Positions 50,971 to 64,000 of a stretch of 64,000 bases of DNA are shown here, one piece after another. Position numbers and translations under genes: made by a program. The stretch's first letter is position 1; the number at the start of each line of letters is the position of its first letter. The stretch lies in contig NW_025062479.1 in NCBI RefSeq assembly GCF_000002995.4, positions 5,449,221 through 5,513,220 of the forward strand. The letters are read 5' to 3'. Source of the stretch: Brugia malayi. Lineage: Eukaryota; Nematoda; Chromadorea; Rhabditida; Onchocercidae. A model generated the notes under the pieces. The model was given only the letters and a program-made list of their open reading frames with translations, was not told the origin of the DNA and ran no database searches.

Positions 50971-52817
50971 TCATATACATAACGCATTACCACCACAACG
51001 CGTTTCCTGTTTTTTTTCTTAACAAATTTTCCTTTTAATCTCTGACCAATTTTATCCACATTTTTCAAAATACATTTCATTGTCTCCACAGAAAATCGAA
51101 ATAGTTCTCGAAATTCCTGTAATCTTCACGGGCAGACTATTTGAGTAAAGTCCGGCTTCCATTGAAAAAACTTTTTGCATTGTCCATCTCATCGGCAAGC
51201 AACTTAGTGTTTTCTTGATCCCGACATGTTTTAAATTTCCCGATACCTTTTTCTTTCATGGCAATGTTGTTGGCATTTATATTTTGGCTGTGTAAATTTA
51301 CAGTAAAATTTATTTCCTTAGTCAATCAACATAAAAAATACGAGTTAAGAATACAAATCATTTCTCATCCAACTCATCATTCGAGTTTTTACATTCTTCG
51401 AATAACCTAAGCTATCTTATCCAAATGTCTTATATATTGGCATCACGTTGTGTTTCAACCTTCCTCCCGTCATGATTTCTTTCCTAATTTATCTGTTTTT
51501 ATTTATGAATATGAATTTGGTTGGTCGTTATCCCCAACTTTTTAGATTTTTGAAATTCTTGAATCACTGTGTAACAAAACGGTATGTTCATTTGTTGTCT
51601 AAGTTTATTCATATATCTTTCATTATTCTAGAGGTTATTGTATAGGATTTGGTCACACATAGATAGCAATCACGACACATACGGCCAGGTCGATTCTTAT
51701 CTTCTCGGTCTTTAGGTGACTAGAAGTGAGCGACAAGATTAGCCAAGTGAAGGTACAAGTGTATAAATCGTGGAAGTCACTAATCGTCCTTCTTTTTGAT
51801 ACATTTCAGCTACAGATACATGAAGTAAGTTCTGGGATTTTGTTACAACTCGTGTTTTAAGTTTGAATTTGAATCTTTCCCCAAACCATTATCATTATCA
51901 TTCAACGTCAGTCATCAATAAATTCCTCTTTATTTCCTGTGTAGATGATCCACAAAATTCTTACATATCTCTATTTCCTTCACGCTGTCCAATCTTCGAC
52001 ACTTTGGATGTCAGTGATAGATTTCTCTCTTTTCTGTCTGAGGGGTTCCATTTTTTCAATAGCTCCGTTTCGGTCTGTTTAATCTCGATGTTAATGTCTG
52101 TACTTTTAGGCTACTACTGACAGTCACCCGTCATGAGCTCTTCACTTCCCCTAACTAAAATTTTTTATTTCTAATGGACCGCATGGCTGTGGAATTGGTT
52201 TGAGTGAAGGAAAAGCTTCAAATTTCATCATAGATATAGAATGTCTAGTCGAGTGCATAGTTAATGGCAATTAAGCCTGCATAGTTGCCTTGTACTGGAA
52301 CCAAATTTTTGTTTTATTGAGCGTATTAGGGAAGTAGCACGGATAAGTTAACTCGGATTCTTGCGGTTGTGAAGATGGATAACAGATAAATAGCACCAGT
52401 ACTAGAAGCGAAAAAGATGGTGTAAAGAAAACTGATTAGTAATAAAGGTGTGGATTACAACTGATCATTTCCTCCAGTTTACTTCCCAAGTGGCGTAACT
52501 GGTTGGAGTAAACAAGCAGACGAGTTGCTAAAGGGAGGATCTCACGACGGATCGAAGTGTGGTATGTTGAGAGGAAGGGCATGAAAACACGGGCGGGGAC
52601 ATTGTCTGCCCAGGAAGGTACCCCGGGTGTTGAGCCCGTCGCGCATATAGCTTGTTATCTGTGAACAGAGATCGACGTCCAATTCACCGCCAAACACACT
52701 AACACATACACACATCCGGATTACGGTGTTTGCAACCATTTAGACCTGCTTTGAAATCCTCTCTCTTCTTCCATTAACAGCTACACTCCATTCTCCATTC
52801 TATCTAATGTATATAAT

Positions 52818-52930
52818 AGTAATAATAATAATAAATAATAATTACTATTATTATTACCAGTTGTTATCATTATTATTATTACCAATTATTGTTTTTTATC
52901 ATTATTATTATTTTTATCGTTATTATTACT
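52818..52930. repeat. (ATA)n/(ATT)n trinucleotide-rich tract
   Basis: Interrupted ATA units change to ATT units around 52845, giving a strand-symmetric low-complexity stretch. Confidence 0.85.
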
Positions 52931-55584
52931 ACCAATTATTGTTATACTGATATCACATATATGTATTTATTTTTTGTACACCATATTTACTTGTCTATAT
53001 TCTCACTATCTTTTGTTTTTAAGAAACTGTTTTCTCTTTTCGAAGACAGTTCTCTATCTGCCGGTTTTTGCTATTCCTCTCCATTGACCATCAACAGAAA
53101 CACTTCATGCATTAAAGTTTTAGATCTCGATCCTGACAATTTATAAGCACTGTATTTTCTGGATCTTCTTGGTAAGCCATTTAAAGGGTTATCCCGTTGC
53201 TTTTTTGAGTATACCGTTGTGACTTCTTGAACAAGATTAATTTGTTTATAACAGAAGAATTTTTCTGCCATCTAATATGGAACATATATTATTGCGCACA
53301 GCTTTTTTTTGTGGCTTTCTAATATCTCACATTTCAAATGTCTTCGGATGAGAGAGAATAACAGTAATAGGGGGTTCTTTTAAAACGTAGTCATCGGAAT
53401 ATTTCTCACCATAATAGTTGGTCCCGAGACTTTTTTGTATTTGGTGCAGTAGAGAGCGTTTTTCCAATATCGGTACCAGTTGTTGCTAACTGGGGTGAGA
53501 TACAGGATACATAACGTTGGATTATTGCTTTCATTTGTAGAGTATTTTACACCGCACTTCATTTATTATTATAGGGTCTGTGGTATTAAATTCTACAGCT
53601 GGAAACTTCCTAAGAAAAAAAGTAAAACTTGGGAATAGAGGAAAAGAAGATCAAATGCCATCTGCATGGTAGTAAGTGGAGGTAATTGTTTTTACGGTGA
53701 TTGTTGCGGATTGTTTGCTTATTCGATGGCGTTTGGTTTGTGTCGTGAGCGATTGCTCTGTCCACAAGGTAGTGTTGTTTGAGTCGAGGTGAATAGCAAG
53801 GAAGTTTTGGATTGCAAAAGAATAAAGAGATGAAGAATTGCACTACTATTGGTTATCTGCTTGCTTACTTCCTGCATTGTCCACTGTAACTCGGTTGCTC
53901 CAAGACGTAATTCTTTTGTCGCTCAACCTGCAATACCTTAATTGTCTCTTCCTCAGACAATTTTTAACTTCGTGATGTTGTCCGTTTGCTCCAGCCTTCT
54001 TTTCTATCTCCCTGAGCGGCATTGTCTTTTAGAATAGAGTTTGAGACGATAGCAAGTGGACCAAGAGAAATGCAAATAAGATAGTCAGTATACCTGTGTC
54101 CACAGAAGGAAGATTGAATAGAGTGTAGCACTGAGCAAGGACTTGCAGTCACAAGTACAGGAATCAAGGTCATATTTCTCGACTGGACTTCTGAACAATT
54201 TTCCAACATTCGCTAGCATCTCCATTTCTTTCCCAACTCTCATTCTTCCTTGTCTTCCCACATTGATAACGCACTAAATTTGAAGGTATTATTACTCTGT
54301 TGCACTGATATAGAACTACCTCAAACAATAACAATGGTATTATTAATGTAGTGTCATTGGACTTTCTGCTGGGAATTGAATTTACTTCAGTTAAAATCTT
54401 GTCTGCTTTTGAATAATTTCTAGATCTACATCGACATTCTTCCTTCACGTCTTCTTCCTGGTCTTACCCTTTGTTAGGGTGCCACCATGATCAATTTGCT
54501 CTGATTTTCAAAACAGTTCAGATGATGTTCCCAAACAAATAATAAATGTTTAAAGCGAGCGATCCTTTTCCAGTTTATTCTGTTGGAAACGAAAGTGAAA
54601 CGACATCTAGTATGTTCATATACAAAAGTTTTTTAATCATCAGATGATAAAGAACTTTTTTATTGAATAAAGCGTCAAAACAAAGTGAATTATTTAGGAC
54701 TATTGTCATAAACAAATATGCATGAAGAACAATGATAGTCGATTAGTACAGCAAATCTCACTTTCCTGAATTATCCTGACACATTCTCGTCGAGAAATTT
54801 TGCCTTTCAGTGCAACAATGTTCAGTCTTCTAGCAGTTATTTTTCAGGTCAAATTTAGAGTCCATTTAGGGACCAGATTTTTTCAATTTAACGATGTCTT
54901 TTTTTTTCTGGACCTTGAATTAAAAAAAAATATTATTACGAATAAAGAAATATTATGAAAACTCACCTCGCACACATCTCAACTATGCATTTTCTGCTAA
55001 TGACAATATTTCATTTTATACTTTAGTAACATCTTTGGGCAATAGTACCCATTGAGGAAGTTTTTTCTCTCCACTGAGAAGAGGAAAGACTTCTTTCGTT
55101 TACGGAATGTGCAGACCAACTTTCTTATTTATGTGAATGATTTATCCATTTAATCATTGGTTACAAATCTTTTTTTTAGTTGTGAAGAATTCTGTCTTCA
55201 TTTCTGTTTGCATTTAGATATTGCGTGTTTTGTTTTGAAGCAGAGTTATACATTTTGATTTACTGAATGTAATAGTAAATATACATTTGTAGCTAATTTC
55301 GATTCCTTTATTTACCATGTAAATCAATAACTTTATTTACCATATAAAAATACTTTTAATATTATTTATGAAAGCTTATGAAACTGAATGAACTTCAATG
55401 CAATGAAACAAATGAAATATATTTTTTAAATACTTGGCAATGTTGTGGGTTATTTTAAATGAGTTACTGCCTAACTTTGGTATTACCTTTTATTGACCAT
55501 ATGCTTATTTTGCAAGATAGTATGAATGTTTCGTGAGCGGTTTATATGCTCGTTGGTTCATTATAGAATGTGATTTGATATCCA

Positions 55585-55615
55585 AGCGTCAGCCTCATTT
55601 CCCGGGCTGAACGCT
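55585..55615 (+). other. GC-rich hairpin next to a donor-like site
   Basis: AGCGT...ACGCT and AGCC...GGCT pair around a small asymmetric loop, giving a nine-pair stem with a roughly ten-base loop in an otherwise AT-rich area. GGTAAGG follows directly and could be a 5' splice site of a non-coding first exon of the downstream gene. Confidence 0.35.
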
Positions 55616-56211
55616 GGTAAGGTGGCGATATAATTAATAATTATATGCTTTTAAAGTGAAACATAATTGTTGTTGGAATGGATGTATAAGATAATAGGAC
55701 ATGTTTCTTACTGGGTTCATCTTAATTAATATAGCTTCCTTAGTTTTTTATTCTTGTACATGTGTTCATAACCAAGTGCTGACTAACAGTAATTAAATTT
55801 ATGCTCGGTTGTGGTATTCTCTTGTATATGGAATGCAAATTTCATATTTCTTTTACTGCCACTGCATTATACAAAAGTTGTTGCTATTTTGCTATAGTGA
55901 AATAGAAATAGCGATGACCCCTGGGTTGTCAAAATTGTTCGGTTTTCTACTATTGACCTGATTCTCCTGAGTGGTCCAGCAGTTGCAAACGAGTTATTGC
56001 TGCGTTAAGAAGGGTGACTCAACATTAATGAAATAGCTGGAAGATAATGCCGCAGAAAATACTAAGAGAGTGGTGGAATAAACAAAGCACGGGTATTATG
56101 AAAGAAGTTTCTTAATGCCAGATATCAAATCCTCTCGTCCATTTTGTCTGCCATTCAGGCTATCATTGCTTCAGTGAAGTTCCATACGAAAATAGATGAT
56201 CTAATTTGCAG

Positions 56212-59200
56212 ATGACGATGGAGGACATGAACGCGTGCACTCAGTGCGGCTTTATGACAAATAATTTTGCTGATTTTAAGGAGCACATTGAGCAGCACGA
56301 AAGTGAGCGGCATCTTACTACCACAAATACTAGTCGGCAGGTTTATCTTTTGTTATGCATTTTTTTTAAATAAGGATGTGTAGTGATTCTCTTTTTTGTT
56401 AAAGCGTTTTTGTTTACTCTCTGGACATTTCCATGTTCCGTAATTGTGGTAGGGCATGTAGTTGGGTGGAATGAAATGGAAAGTATCTCAAATTCAAATT
56501 TTTTAGAATCTTGATCCTTTGTTGAAATACATTTCTCGGGAATAGAAGATTATATCCGATATTCAGCAACTGCATCATGAAGCTCTCGAGTTTACTGGTT
56601 ATGAAGACTGGCAGTGTTTCTAGTTTGATGGGTTGTTCGATTTGTGGTTTTTTGAACTCTGATGCAAAGCTTTTAAAACATGGGTTGTCTTAACAAAAAC
56701 TGCTGTAGAAGAGCAGCTAATCATTTGTGTAACTTTTAATCTTTTTGCGTAATTGACGATTTAGCATTAAGAATTGTTGTTTATATCTGTCATTTTCCAT
56801 CAGAGGGTATTGGATAAGTTTTTTTATGGGTGTATATTTAATAGGCTGGGTCTTGTAAACTTATTCAGGAATGAAATGTGTCTTAACTCAAAAATAATAC
56901 TTTTTTGAAATTCTTGGTTTTAAAAATCAAAGGAATATAACATACTTGATATTTGGGTGAAGGGAAAAGGAATGAGTATTTTTGAATTAAGGTGAAGATT
57001 CGATTGGGGAAATAAATGAAGGGGCCGCTTTGCATATGATCGCGATTTTATGTGATTGTGCGCTGGTTATGAGGATTGGACAACCAGTTAGTTTAGTGCG
57101 TGTGTTGTGGGTTGGAACGTGATACGATTTTCAGGAATGGAACGAGGATTTAGACGAGTTGTCATCGACGCCGAACCTGTCATCCCCCGAGCAGTTTTCT
57201 CCGGCTGCCGCCTCCTCACCACCAATCTCCGGTAATAATGGCACCTCCAAAGCAAACACCAACAGCAGCAGCAACAGCAAAACTGTGCACGTTTGTCCTC
57301 ACTGCAATTTTGAAACCTGCATGTCGCAGCATATGAAAAGTCACTTGGTTAGCTTTGATTATTTTCAGGCAAAAACATTTTTTTAATCTTTAAAAGTCCT
57401 CCATTTACCTGGAGGAAGAGAGCGATTCCGCTGAAAAGTCTTATGCTACCCTTTCAGCTTTGCGTCACTTTTCTGTACTATCCGACATCAATGTAACGAT
57501 TCCTTGTTTAATTTAATGTTTGTGGTTTTGATATTTATTATTTTATATGATAATTTTGTCATATTTCTCGCCTAGCGCATATTTTCGAATTTTCAGATTC
57601 AATGCAAAAAATTTTCCATATTAAGAATTAGGCTGCATATCGTAGCACTAATATTGTTTTAATTTCTCTTATGAAAAAATATCCAGTTTAAATTCACTAA
57701 TTTTCAAGAATTGTTTTTTTTTTTTTTTTTCAAGTTCTGTATAAAGTTTGAACTTGTTTGGACTTAGTATTTCATGTCAAATTTGTATGACTATGCAGTA
57801 GGTGTATCATGGTGTATTTCGTAACCGCATGCCAAAAAGGTGTTATTTAACTTACCTGCCCGTTAAATTTTAGGTTCGCATCATTTCATCTTGTCGTTTA
57901 TAATTCTGAAATTTTACAGGATGCACACGAACGCCATCAAGGGCAAATGTATCAGTGTGATATTTGCCATATGCAGTTCAGTCAGAAAGCAAATATGCAT
58001 CGTCATCGAATGCGGCATACCGGTGTTAAACCATATCAGTGTCGGTACTGCCTAAAAAAATTTTTTCGGAAAGATCAGGTTCGCATGTTGACTTTGCAGA
58101 AATACTGTTAAAACATTAAAACGTGGCGTGCATGTATGACTGGAAAAAGATAACACACTGCACAGTTACAACTGTTTTTTATGCCACCGAGGTGGTCAGT
58201 TAAACATATTTAGTGGTTTTTCGGCTATGGAACTTTTTTTCTGATATTGTTCAGTAACTTTTATATTTTTTCGAACCACCTATTATATAATTTAGATGCA
58301 AGAACACTCGATGACTCATATAAAGACAGGTGCCGATTTTGATTGTCCAGTTGCCCTTTGTGATAAACAGTTCAGTCAACACTCAAGCTTGCGAACACAT
58401 CTAGACGAAGCGCATTCTATCGCACCTTCAACGCCGGCATCATGTAAACGGTGCTCACTATTATTTGCAAACTCACGGCGACTTCTCTTGCACTACCAAA
58501 CAAAACATGATGAGGGTGATGTAAGTCTCAAGCTTCAGAAATAAAAAATTCAAGTCTTAAATATTTTCAGAGTAGTCGCCTTTTAGTCTTTCGATTTTTA
58601 AGCTCCAAAAAGCTTAGACCTCAACAAATTTTAAGAAAAAAAAGAAAGAAATAGTAAATTTAATGCAAAATGTAGCGGAAATTTTTATGTCAGTAGATTT
58701 ATATAGCAGTGGAATCTATAGTCCAGTTCTATCGATGAAATGAGCTTAAGTGCTGAGATAATTGGTGGAGTAAAAATTTTCAATCATTCGCGATTTCGCG
58801 AAGTCTGTGATATGTACGCTAAGATTTGGAAAAAAAAGTTTCTGAATCTTCATGTAGAAAGCACTGTTAGACAAATCAGTTTTTTGAATTTTTGTGTACA
58901 GAGCGGTGAGCAACACAAAGAATCAGTACATTTAAATTTTGTAATTTGAATTGTGCTTTATTTTCTATTTTTCGAGTAAGGAGATTGGGACTGGGGGGCT
59001 ATGAAAGCATTTATCAGCATATTGATCACAAGTGTTCATTTACATTTCAGACATCAAACGTTGTTGTAACGTCGCCAGTAAAATCCATATCTGAGAATAG
59101 TGTAAAGGATATTTATGCGCTTGCGTCACCAGTGTCCAAAAAACAGCGACGAACAAATGCTCAAACTATCGTTGCTGCAATCCAGGAGCAATTGAAATTT

Positions 59201-60023
59201 ATTAAACAAGAGTCCATGAAACCGTCAATTAATGAAGATATGTCTCGATGCATGGATTATGAGCAGGTACAAACATATCCCAAAATAAAAGCCTTTAGGG
59301 TTTTTAAGATCGAACTCCTTTTTACTTTTCTTGCCACTGCTTCACGTTTCAGACTGGATATGGTATGATGACAAATGAAGAATGGTTATTGTCTCTATCA
59401 CATATCAACACTCCAACACTTATTACAGTAATATACATTTTTTAGATTATTAAAAATAAATTGTAATTATAATTATTTTATTTATTCTTATTATTCTAAT
59501 TTATGGACATCAACCAAAAACAAAAATTAATAGCTATTGTCCCTACTAAATGTCAGCATTCCAACGCTTACATAATGTATATTTCGGGATATAAAGCCGG
59601 AAACAGCACTACAACAGTTATGGACACGAACTAGTAATGCTGGTAGTGAGAACACGGAAGATCAGTCTCATTCTCCCTCAGTTGATAGCGGAAGTAGTAG
59701 TGCCACCGATGGTGAAGGCGGCGATAAAGAGCAGCAGGTTAATTTTTTGAATTGTATCATTCTTAGTATCATTACAGTGTCCTCGAACTTAGAGCAATCT
59801 AATTCTTATTTGATACAACAATTATAGATAGCCTCATTTGCATAAATTTTATTTTCAGGAATGCATGCATTGTGGGATGATTTTTATGGACCAGACATTG
59901 TACCTTTTGCATAAAGGGTTGCATTCCGACTCAGATCCTTGGAAATGTAACTTGTGCGGTCATGGTTGTGGCGATAAATATATGTTCACAACACATGTTA
60001 TCAGTTCCGATCATAGTTGCTAA
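56212..60023 (+). CDS. C2H2 zinc-finger transcription factor, Hunchback/Ikaros-like
   Basis: Nuclear DNA-binding protein. Exons: 56212-56340, 57135-57347, 57920-58078, 58296-58520, 59051-59266, 59353-59427, 59597-59737, 59859-60023 (TAA). All introns are phase 0; total 1323 nt, 440 aa. Fingers in order: CTQCGF...H-H (N-terminal), CPHCNF..., CDICHMQF...HRMRH, CRYCLKKF..., CPVALCDKQF... (wider C-x4-C), CKRCSLLF...; then a long linker with a basic patch (SKKQRRTN), a Ser/Asp-rich stretch, and two C-terminal fingers CMHCGMIF... and CNLCGHGCGDKYMFTTH...H. The last pair, with CG-x2-C-x2-KY-x-F spacing, is the Hunchback/Ikaros dimerisation-type module. In C. elegans this class includes HBL-1, ZTF-16 and EHN-3; size favours the shorter ZTF-16/EHN-3 type, but I do not assign a symbol. 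An acceptor (TTTGCAG) abuts the first ATG, so trans-splicing or upstream coding exons are both possible. Confidence 0.92.
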
Positions 60024-63000
60024 TGTTATCCTTACAAGTTCAAATTCCTTGTTATTTATAAAACTAAGTAACCAAAGACTTATTCATGCCCATGTCATTT
60101 GTGGCCTTATTCATGAAATCAGACAACAGTTTATCAAGTTTTTATCAGAAGTAGATTACTAATCTTCCAAAATATTCTCCCATTTTTTCGATAAATTGTC
60201 ATGCTGAGATTGCTTTTATGGAGATGTGCAGAAAAAATGGAATTTCTTTTTGTCATTGAATTTCTTTTTTAAAATGTAAATTCATAGTTTTTGTTTATTT
60301 TCTTTTAAAAACTTTTAAACCTCTAGTGCATTTTCATGCGCAAAACTATCATTCCTAGAAATTTATCTTTTTTCCTTGTTTTCTCCTTTTTGCCTTTAAT
60401 GTATAATTTAGTTCACATGTGATAATACAAAGCAGTAAATGTTAGCCTCCTGAAATTGCCGATTCTCATAGATTTGTAATTTCATTCGTTGATTATTTAT
60501 TCACAATTAATAGGCTTTTGTTTATGTATATGTGTGTCTGTGAATAAGAAAGCTGTATCCAATCCAATGTGTCCATGTATATAATATGTTGCTGACTTAA
60601 CTTTCTTTCCTTGCATTCATTTTCAGAGGATATTTTTACACTTGTAAATTTTATGTTATCGAAGTGCCAGTGTGATTTTTAAAAATTGCGAGATTTTTTT
60701 ACTTTGGAAAATTTCGCAAATGCGGATTAATAATTTTCAAAGCTATGCTTCTTACTTTTTGTGCATTTTCTTAATAACTTTCATTTTGTAATTAAGAATT
60801 GTTTTTTGTTATTTAAAGTGATACTTTTCATGCACTGTTATTATGAAGTTCCAAGAAACTATTTCTGCTGTCTACAGATTAGCTGGTTATTTTATAATGA
60901 ACCGGCTAAAATTATATTTGAATTTATGTGCTCGAATACTAGGAAGAAACAAGAAAGCAAACAGAAGCTTATATTTTAAAATCATTTGGAATATTACCTA
61001 TTGATATATGTTGAACTCCTTAGCAAACGCTGAGAAATCTGTGTGTAGTTTGCATATATGTGAGCTGAACAAGTTTGCTTCGGTTTGCATTTATTTCGTT
61101 TTTTCTAGGTTGTTACATTTTATAAAGTAATATCTAATTAAATATAATATCCTCAGGTTCCCATTAAAGAACTAGGCGATGCTAAAGTTCATTTCAAGTC
61201 TGGTTTTATCCGTAGTTTCATATATGTAGTGGACTATATCTTCACTATCACTTTTCCATATCTTTGGAGGTTTTTCCTTGGGAAGAATGGATTTATTGCT
61301 GCTATTAATTAATGTATAATGAAAAAATTAATGTATAATGAAAAACTATGATTTACGTGATGCGAAATTGCATAAAAACGATATCTCCACATATGTTTGT
61401 TTTACTCGTTTTGGTTAGATTTATTGCATTGCATCTTTACCCATTCAGTGAAATTTGGTGCTCTTTTTTCGAGTTGTTAGGCTGTAAAATCAAGTCTAAT
61501 TTTTAAGTAGAATAACAGCAAAGGCCACTGAAGTTTTTAAGCAGGATTAACTAGCCATGTTTGAGCGAATTACTTCCTGTATTTAATTGTATTCTGTCCT
61601 ACACTGTCAAATTTAGAATTTCTTGGTGATAACTTGTTTTCATGATTGAGGAAGACTGACATCATACATTTTGATCCCAATATCAGAAAACTTTTTTGTT
61701 TGTTCAGACTGGAACTTAATTTTATATACAGCATGATAATTGGAAAAGGAAAGGGTGGCAGAGGGGACAGTGCGATAAATTGGAAGAAGCACGTCTGTTC
61801 ATCTCAGTTATGGCATTGGAGGATGATTGATGCTAGGAGCTGATTGTTTTCCACTCGTGAAAACTTTTCCACTCCCATTAATTCACTAGAACATTCAAAC
61901 CCAGCAGTTTTTCATGAACTGCAACTACTCTACTGCGGTTACTTTTTGACTAAATTAAATGTATGTTTCACTTTTTAACCAGGACTTATGAATAATACAC
62001 ATTTCAGGTTTCATAATGACGGTTAGTAGTACGGTCATCTCTCGATGATAAAGTAGCAGCTCATTGGAAAATCGCCTTCTGTAAGCTTTATAAAAGTGGT
62101 CTTGAATTGTTTCGATAAGTTAATTTATTACTTCGTGTAGTATTGCAGTGGCATGAATACATCACCACTTTCAATCAAATAATGATCTTTTAACAAATAA
62201 TTCGAAAATTAAGAATGCATCACTCTCCGTGCAGTTCTGAAAAGCATTACTCTATCTATTAATATATATTCCAGTTAAATTGATTCAGCTGTTGTACAAC
62301 AGCTTAATTTTGACGAAAATATGACCTTACTAAGTCGCCGAAAGCATCGACAGGATAGGATTTTTCTCATTAGTTGAGAGGTCAGATATAAATGTCTTAA
62401 CAAGGTTTTCAAATAATAGTTGTCTTGTGATGATGCGAAACAGAACCCTCGACAATTGACACTTGAGAAGGCGATGCTTGTTCTTTCTCGTCAACAAATA
62501 CAACCGTTCTCTTTGTTATTATCTATTTATACTTAAATTAAATTATCTATTTATGCTTAAAATTTGGAAGTCTAATATTATTAATTGGAAGATTCAGACT
62601 ATAGGAATGCTCATATTACTATATTTCTTCGAAGTAAAAGTCCTGAAATTTTAAAATGTACCTATTATTTAATTTCACTGAACTGTTATAGACAGGAAAT
62701 AATGTGATGAAATCAATAACAACATTTTTTGTTTAAGAACTCTCCTTATAAATTGTAAAACTTTGTTTAAGAACAATAAATGCTAGATAATAACCCTAAG
62801 AAATACGAAACTGTTTGTGCGGTAATTCTGGTACTATAAAGTCAATTGTACTCACTCGTCATATAAAGATACGTTAAAAATCAAGCAGAAATTATGTCAT
62901 CTCAAATATCTTCTGGAATATCTGCGAAATCCCTGAAAATGCTATGAAAATTGTATGAATTAATTAGTTGTCCCACTCAGAACGCAAAAAAGAAGCAAAG

Positions 63001-64000
63001 GTTGTGCAGGATGCCTCAGGGTGTGTAGCAGCAGTTGTCGGTCGAGTAAAATATTTCCCATACCATGCACAACTTAAAATTTAAAAATTCCATTAAATTA
63101 CGTCTGCCACAATTCTTCACTTTAAAATTTTTTTTTCTGACTTCAAGAAAATGATGTTTATTGTTAAAATTGTATATCGCTTATGTGGTCGCCGGAAATA
63201 ACTGTTTTAGTTTGCTTGCTCCTGTTCTTTGAATCAAGGAATGAGAGAAACTAACAAGTATTCGAATATTCCTTTGTGATTACACATCCTGTGATTGCAG
63301 TGATTCCTTCAGTTACTATACCCATGACAGAAATGAAAAGATTTTCCACGATTGTTACCCAAGCATAACAAATTTAAATTTTTTTTTTTTTTTTTTCAGT
63401 TACTTTACCAATCTGTCATGTTATTTTGCAACCTAAATTTATTGAATCAGTTTACTTTGAAGCATTTTTAATTTGGATTAATAATTTTTCGTTTATTAAA
63501 TGATTAGGAAGATAACTGGAACATTTGGATGTAAGATGATGGTTTAACCTTGATAATATAAGCAAGAGCGGAAAATATTCAGTGTTATACTCGACAGATA
63601 TTAACTATATGATGTTAATAAATTAATGAATGGATGATCTCGCTTTCCTGGTCAAGGTAACCGGAAAGATAGTACCTTTTATTTCTTGAGCAGAGAAACA
63701 CAGCCATCCGTCGATTCTCATTATCGCATTTCAGTATACCTGTATACACCTCACTTTTAATTATTACTTCACTTGCCAATTATTATTGCTTGCGTATTTG
63801 CACATAACTAAAAACATAGCTTTCAAGTGGTGCAGTATTCGTTGTCTATGAAGGAAATTTTTTACAGGGCAAGAAATTTTCTGAAACAAACTATAACTTG
63901 AAGAAAGGTTCATTTTAGCGATAGTTTTAGAATTAGACAGTCTTCGTAAGTACAAGACGGTAACTCTCGCAGATTCTCTTGATCTCATCAATTCACACCA
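60024..64000. other. 3' flank of the zinc-finger gene, no further gene seen
   Basis: AT-rich DNA with T-runs (about 63378-63397) and a short tandem repeat (AATTAATGTATAATGAAAAA, about 61307-61345). Open stretches are short and without motifs. Confidence 0.5.
62287..62304. repeat. 18-bp perfect palindrome
   Basis: AGCTGTTGTACAACAGCT is self-complementary without a spacer. It contains two CAGCTG-like half sites and could be a binding site for a dimeric factor, though chance is possible. Confidence 0.8.

Overview
This is AT-rich genomic DNA of a nematode. Every well-resolved gene is split by many short introns with GT...TTTCAG-type borders. The predicted proteins match nematode families closely. 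A nearly perfect copy of the nematode SL1 spliced leader lies at 43630-43651. A parasitic spirurine or filarial worm is my guess from gene content and composition, not something the sequence proves. All exon models were spliced by hand. For slit, mec-4, the nephrin-like gene and the zinc-finger gene the codon phases agree across every intron, which is the main support for the models.

Layout. 1-4309 (+): 3' half of a Slit axon-guidance ligand gene (last LRR block, six EGFs, LamG, EGF, cystine knot). 6418-10455 (+): complete 16-exon degenerin channel gene, MEC-4 type, 706 aa, with one GC-AG intron. 11747-12310 (+): weak candidate for a small peptide gene. 13606-18995 (-): unrecognised type I membrane protein with a Ser/Thr-rich mucin-like ectodomain, lacking its first and last exons here. 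20891-28777 (-): complete 24-exon nephrin/SYG-2 type adhesion receptor, 1271 aa, with a decayed partial exon duplication in one intron. 28778-56211: a 27 kb gene-poor interval between two divergent genes, holding simple repeats, a diverged dispersed repeat pair, an SL1-like sequence, and an unrecognised three-exon minus-strand gene candidate (43061-43929). 56212-60023 (+): 8-exon C2H2 zinc-finger gene of the Hunchback/Ikaros-like class, 440 aa. 60024-64000: no gene seen.

Functionally the window is rich in neuronal genes: a guidance cue (Slit), a touch-type mechanosensory channel (MEC-4 class), a synaptic-specificity adhesion receptor (SYG-2 class) and a developmental transcription factor. They act in different pathways, and nothing in the sequence suggests co-transcription. 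The long interval upstream of both the nephrin-like and the zinc-finger gene is the kind of space expected to hold regulatory DNA. I found no CRISPR array, intact transposon, rRNA or tRNA gene.
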